A stretch of 64,000 nucleotides of DNA, from contig JAIYDC010000032.1 of the NCBI GenBank assembly GCA_027487685.1, forward strand, positions 1-64,000, read 5' to 3'. The notes below the pieces were generated by a model that made no database searches, was not told where the DNA came from, and worked only from the letters and a program-made list of their open reading frames with translations. The position numbers and the translations under genes are program-made. This DNA comes from Pseudomonadota bacterium. Lineage in GTDB: Bacteria > Bdellovibrionota > Bacteriovoracia > Bacteriovoracales > Bacteriovoracaceae. Positions within the stretch are counted from its first letter, which is position 1. Each line of letters starts with the position of its first letter. Below, piece after piece: positions 61,187-64,000 of this stretch.

Positions 61187-61773
61187 GGACGACTTTCCTC
61201 GTTGTCTTCTTCTCCATAGTCCTCTCTGCACCCGCTTTCGCGGTGGTCTACATCGGTGGAAACTACGGTCTCTCGGCCTATTCTGCTCAACCCCTGGAGA
61301 AATACCGAATTCATCCAAAAGGCACCAGTTACGGTGGATTTTTAGGAGTCGGGAAGGATTTCGTGGGATTCGAAGGATTTTATCAGTCATTTCCAACGAA
61401 AGGTGAGATCAAGCATGACGGTGCCTCCCACGACATTACCACAAACGCTACCGCTATCGGTGGGGCACTTCGATTTGGCTTTCAATCCTTCTATCTCCGA
61501 TTAGGAGTGGCGAACTTTGACTTGAGGCAGTCTCTTTCTATCAGCGATGAAGCGAGTCGAGAGGCAGCGGATAAGATTTACGAGATTAAAGAAAAGGCCC
61601 GCAAAAACGGAGTCCTCTTTGGGGGAGGGATTCATGGCAAGCTCAGTGAAAACTTCCGCTATATCGTAGACTACTCCCGCTACCAGATCACTGGAGTTGG
61701 GGAGTACGACACAATCTCTATAGGCCTTTCGTTTAACCTGCCCGAACGTTTTCTCGCCTTAGGGAAATTTTAA
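61183..61773 (+). CDS. Outer-membrane beta-barrel protein
   Basis: A 196-aa exported protein. Residues 1-20 are a signal peptide ending PAFA. The mature part has the alternating strands of a small eight-stranded barrel (VVYIGGNYGLSAYS, ALRFGFQSFYLRLGVANFDL, GVLFGGGIHGKLS, YDTISIGLSFNL). It is translationally coupled (ATGA) to the beta-propeller lipoprotein, suggesting a joint surface complex. The stop overlaps the convergent lysA stop by four bases. Confidence 0.83.
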   Translation: MRTTFLVVFFSIVLSAPAFAVVYIGGNYGLSAYSAQPLEKYRIHPKGTSYGGFLGVGKDFVGFEGFYQSFPTKGEIKHDGASHDITTNATAIGGALRFGFQSFYLRLGVANFDLRQSLSISDEASREAADKIYEIKEKARKNGVLFGGGIHGKLSENFRYIVDYSRYQITGVGEYDTISIGLSFNLPERFLALGKF

Positions 61774-63035
61774 AGCAGCTCTTCGTACGGTTGGGCCTGA
61801 TTCACGATGCGAAGTTTCTTCTTCCTATTCATCAGAATTTCTTTTGGTCTTCCGCGCAGATTGTAATTCGATCCCATGCTATAACCATAGGCCCCTGTAT
61901 CGCACAAGACGATGAGGTCACCGCTTTTCATCGCCGGTAGTTGCCGGTCTGATCCGAAGCAGTCCGAGGTTTCACAGATCGGGCCAACGACGTGGCAAGT
62001 TCGGTCCGCTTTGGCCTGCTTAACAGGAAGGAGCGCATGGTAGGCGCCGTAGAGAGAGGGGCGCATAAAGTCGTTCATTCCCCCGTCGACGATGACAAAA
62101 TGGTTATCCTCGGAGACCTTATTCCGAAGGACCTTCATGACGAGAATACCTGCGCGAGCGACGATGCGACGGCCAGGCTCGAAGACAATCCTGGGTCTAT
62201 AGAGTGAGCGTGAGTTGAAGTGCTTTTCGACCGTGGCAGCGACCAAGGCCATGTAGTCTGCAACGGCCGGTAGCTTTTGAGAATCCTCAGGATCATAGTC
62301 GACACCAAGGCCTCCACCTACGTCGAGAAACTCGAGCTGGATATTCGTCTTAAGAGCAACTTCACAGAGGCGGGCGATCCCCCGGCGGGTTGCACCAAGG
62401 TCGAGCAGCTGACTTCCGATGTGGACGGAGAGACCTACGAGTTGGCTGTTGGTCCAGAAACGAGGGGATCTCACCGCAGTAAGGATGTCGGCTTCGAGGA
62501 GGCCGAACTTGTGGGTCTTGTTACCGGTAGAAATGAACTTATGGGTCTTTGGCTTAACCACCGGATTAAGCCTGAAACAGATCCGGGCCCTCTTCCGAAG
62601 CCTGCGCGCGCAGGAATTAATGAGATCGAGCTCTTCGATGGATTCAACATTAAAGGAGAAGATTCCTTTCTTTGCTGCCTTGAGTGCAAAGAGGATCTCT
62701 TCCTCAGTTTTTCCCACTCCGGAAAAGACGATTTTCTCTGGTGGGATTCCTGCCTCGAGAGCACGGCGGAGTTCACCGCCAGAGACGATGTCGGCCCCCG
62801 ACCCCTGGGCCGCGAGGGTACGGAGAAGCTCACGGTTAGGATTGGACTTCAGAGCAAAACAGACGAGTGGATCGATAAGTCCTGCGGCCTGCGCTCCTTT
62901 AGCAAACTCCTGGTAATTTCCAACCAGCGTTTCTTCACTGTACAGAAAGAACGGTGTTCGGTGCTTCTTTGCAATCGTTGCAAGGTCGGCACCGTTGAAC
63001 TGGAGTGATTTATTCTTGTAGCTTAGGTGCTTCAT
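61770..63035 (-). CDS. lysA: Diaminopimelate decarboxylase
   Basis: A PLP enzyme of 421 aa making L-lysine from meso-diaminopimelate. The PLP-binding Lys lies in CFALKSNPNRELL near residue 63, the phosphate-binding glycines in FLDVGGGLGVDYD near 237, and the substrate/active-site CETSDCFGSD near 357 with CDTGAYGYSMGSNYN near 380. The start overlaps the pyrE stop by four bases (ATGA). It is the third gene of a pyrF-pyrE-lysA leftward run, which mixes lysine and pyrimidine synthesis. Confidence 0.95.
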   Translation of the reverse strand: MKHLSYKNKSLQFNGADLATIAKKHRTPFFLYSEETLVGNYQEFAKGAQAAGLIDPLVCFALKSNPNRELLRTLAAQGSGADIVSGGELRRALEAGIPPEKIVFSGVGKTEEEILFALKAAKKGIFSFNVESIEELDLINSCARRLRKRARICFRLNPVVKPKTHKFISTGNKTHKFGLLEADILTAVRSPRFWTNSQLVGLSVHIGSQLLDLGATRRGIARLCEVALKTNIQLEFLDVGGGLGVDYDPEDSQKLPAVADYMALVAATVEKHFNSRSLYRPRIVFEPGRRIVARAGILVMKVLRNKVSEDNHFVIVDGGMNDFMRPSLYGAYHALLPVKQAKADRTCHVVGPICETSDCFGSDRQLPAMKSGDLIVLCDTGAYGYSMGSNYNLRGRPKEILMNRKKKLRIVNQAQPYEELL

Positions 63036-63649
63036 GGAAACCGCACACTTTCTCTCCAGGCCAGGACCTGGGATAAGCTTGTGGCGTCGAGGAGCTTTTC
63101 TTCGAATGCTACCTGAGCGAGAACTTCAAAGGTTGAAAGAGAGGCAGCTTCAAATCCCGCTTGACCGAAAATGGCGCGCGCCTGAGGGAAGTCATAGGTA
63201 AAAATACTCATAATGACAGGGACTATGATGCCGGCTTCCCGGAGTTTTTCTCCTGCGGCAATAGAGCTTTTGCCGGTAGAGATGAGGTCCTCAATCAGTA
63301 CCGCTTTCTGACCCGGGACAATGGCGCCTTCGACGGCATTCTTTCGTCCATGGTCTTTGCTGGAAGACCGGACGTACACGAGGGGGAGCTTAAGCTCCTG
63401 AGCAATCCAGGCCGCCCAGGGTATCCCAGCAGTCGCAGTCCCAGCTATGACGTCCACATCCAGTGGGCGAATCGCTTCGGTAAAGGCGGCGATGATACGC
63501 TCTCGGGCAGGGACTGCAGAAATCAAGAGTCTGTTATCGCAGTAGACTGGGGACTTAATCCCGGAGGTCCAGGTGAAGGGCTCTTGAGGCCTCAGGAAAA
63601 CGGCTTTTTCCTGAAGCAGTGTTTGGGCGACAGCACGGGAGACGGACAT
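63032..63649 (-). CDS. pyrE: Orotate phosphoribosyltransferase
   Basis: Adds ribose-5-phosphate from PRPP to orotate. The 205-aa protein has FTWTSGIKSPVYCDNR near residue 25, the flexible-loop lysines in SSKDHGRKNAVEG near 101 and the PRPP motif VLIEDLISTGKSS near 116. It lies two bases after the pyrF stop and overlaps lysA by four bases. Together with pyrF it makes UMP from orotate. Confidence 0.96.
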   Translation of the reverse strand: MSVSRAVAQTLLQEKAVFLRPQEPFTWTSGIKSPVYCDNRLLISAVPARERIIAAFTEAIRPLDVDVIAGTATAGIPWAAWIAQELKLPLVYVRSSSKDHGRKNAVEGAIVPGQKAVLIEDLISTGKSSIAAGEKLREAGIIVPVIMSIFTYDFPQARAIFGQAGFEAASLSTFEVLAQVAFEEKLLDATSLSQVLAWRESVRFP

Positions 63650-63651
63650 TG

Positions 63652-64000
63652 TTAGTTTCCTTTGAGAATGGCTTCGAGGGCATGGCGCGGATCGGGCGCC
63701 TGGGTGATAGGTCTCCCGATCACCATAAAATCTGTTCCGAGGCGTATGGCCTCTGTAGGGGTCGTAAGGCGTTTCTGATCCTGAGAGTCGGCGTTGGACG
63801 GGCGGATTCCTGGGGTCACTGTGAGAAATCTATCACCACAAGCGAGTTTAATCCCTGGAACCTCGAGGGGGGAGGAGACGACGCCGTTACACCCTGCCGC
63901 CTGAGCGAGTGCTGCATAGTGAGTCACGGATTCCAGAACATCTCCTAGTATCCGCTGCTCACGATTCATTTGCTCGGTAGTCGTACTGGTAAGCTGGGTT
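63652..64000 (-). CDS. pyrF: Orotidine 5'-phosphate decarboxylase, C-terminal part
   Basis: The frame is open from the stop at 63652 to the window edge, giving the C-terminal 115 residues of OMP decarboxylase; the N-terminus lies beyond 64000. The visible part has LTSTTTEQMN (the VTVLTS-type strand), VTPGIRP near the middle, and RLGTDFMVIGRPIT followed by ALEAILKGN, the standard phosphate-binding end of the barrel. It is the upstream gene of the pyrF-pyrE-lysA run. An internal ATG at 63969 is not the true start, since the homology continues before it. Confidence 0.93.
   Translation of the reverse strand, partial: TQLTSTTTEQMNREQRILGDVLESVTHYAALAQAAGCNGVVSSPLEVPGIKLACGDRFLTVTPGIRPSNADSQDQKRLTTPTEAIRLGTDFMVIGRPITQAPDPRHALEAILKGN

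Noticed and set aside
1-64000. CRISPR arrays, insertion sequences, integrases, prophage or toxin-antitoxin genes
   Set aside because: No regular repeats, transposase, recombinase or recognisable pairs were seen; the gene set is mostly housekeeping plus envelope functions.

Overview
The window reads as a chromosomal segment of a Gram-negative bacterium, most likely a member of the Bdellovibrionota (Bdellovibrio/Bacteriovorax-like). The Gram-negative call rests on ADP-heptose epimerase, Pal, several lipoprotein signal peptides and small outer-membrane barrels. The phylum call is inference from gene content: a bactofilin, CarD, TrmFO, a Gld-type ABC exporter, an L,D-transpeptidase with an NTF2-like tail, dispersed single flagellar-domain genes (FliG C-terminal domain, FliL) and many Cys-rich secreted proteins of unknown function. 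No rRNA, tRNA, CRISPR array, insertion sequence or prophage was seen. The window therefore carries no definitive taxonomic marker and no obvious mobile island.

Layout. 0-5 kb: polyamine genes speE-speB (minus), then hldD overlapping a FliG_C gene and an anchored protein, then a secreted Cys-rich protein. 5-12.7 kb: DksA-like protein, htpG, a one-domain asparaginase coupled to an S1/P1 nuclease, a large Cys-rich lipoprotein, methylmalonyl-CoA epimerase and a rhomboid-like protein. 12.7-20 kb: a 57-aa gene, FliL, alanine dehydrogenase, a catalytic/non-catalytic M16 peptidase pair, and a three-gene L,D-transpeptidase / membrane coiled-coil / bactofilin operon. 20-29.7 kb: an acidic coiled-coil protein followed by a diguanylate cyclase with a pseudo-receiver, a Lys-rich histone-like protein, NAD synthetase, trmFO, an EamA exporter, a glycosyltransferase and a DHH phosphoesterase. 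29.8-35 kb: a five-gene Gld-type ABC cluster. 35-39 kb: nucleotide salvage (tdk, UPRT-like, hpt) running into a GHMP kinase and an unknown gene. 39-44.9 kb: DUF2252, TSUP, DUF2203, smpB, a phospholipase D family protein and small secreted proteins. 45-49.6 kb: pal, DUF4398, cpoB-like, tsaD, rsmA, and a second ureohydrolase. 49.6-64 kb: a GYF-domain protein, an MBL hydrolase, sucC-sucD-ndk, two outer-membrane barrels, carD, gltX-cysS, another Cys-rich secreted protein, a beta-propeller lipoprotein, and pyrF-pyrE-lysA.

Most genes sit in short, tightly coupled operons. ATGA and TAATG stop/start overlaps are common, and several convergent pairs overlap at their 3' ends. Strong hairpin terminators separate many units. 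Recognised functions fall into central metabolism and translation (sucCD, ndk, gltX, cysS, tsaD, rsmA, trmFO, smpB), nucleotide acquisition, and envelope construction and scavenging (Pal group, bactofilin operon, secreted nuclease, peptidases and phospholipase).

No unambiguous new defence or mobile system was found. The parts I would look at first are the bactofilin operon, the acidic coiled-coil plus pseudo-receiver GGDEF pair, the stand-alone FliG_C gene coupled to hldD, the Gld-like cluster with DUF4340 and Yip1 proteins, and a GC-rich structured intergenic island near 54.6 kb.
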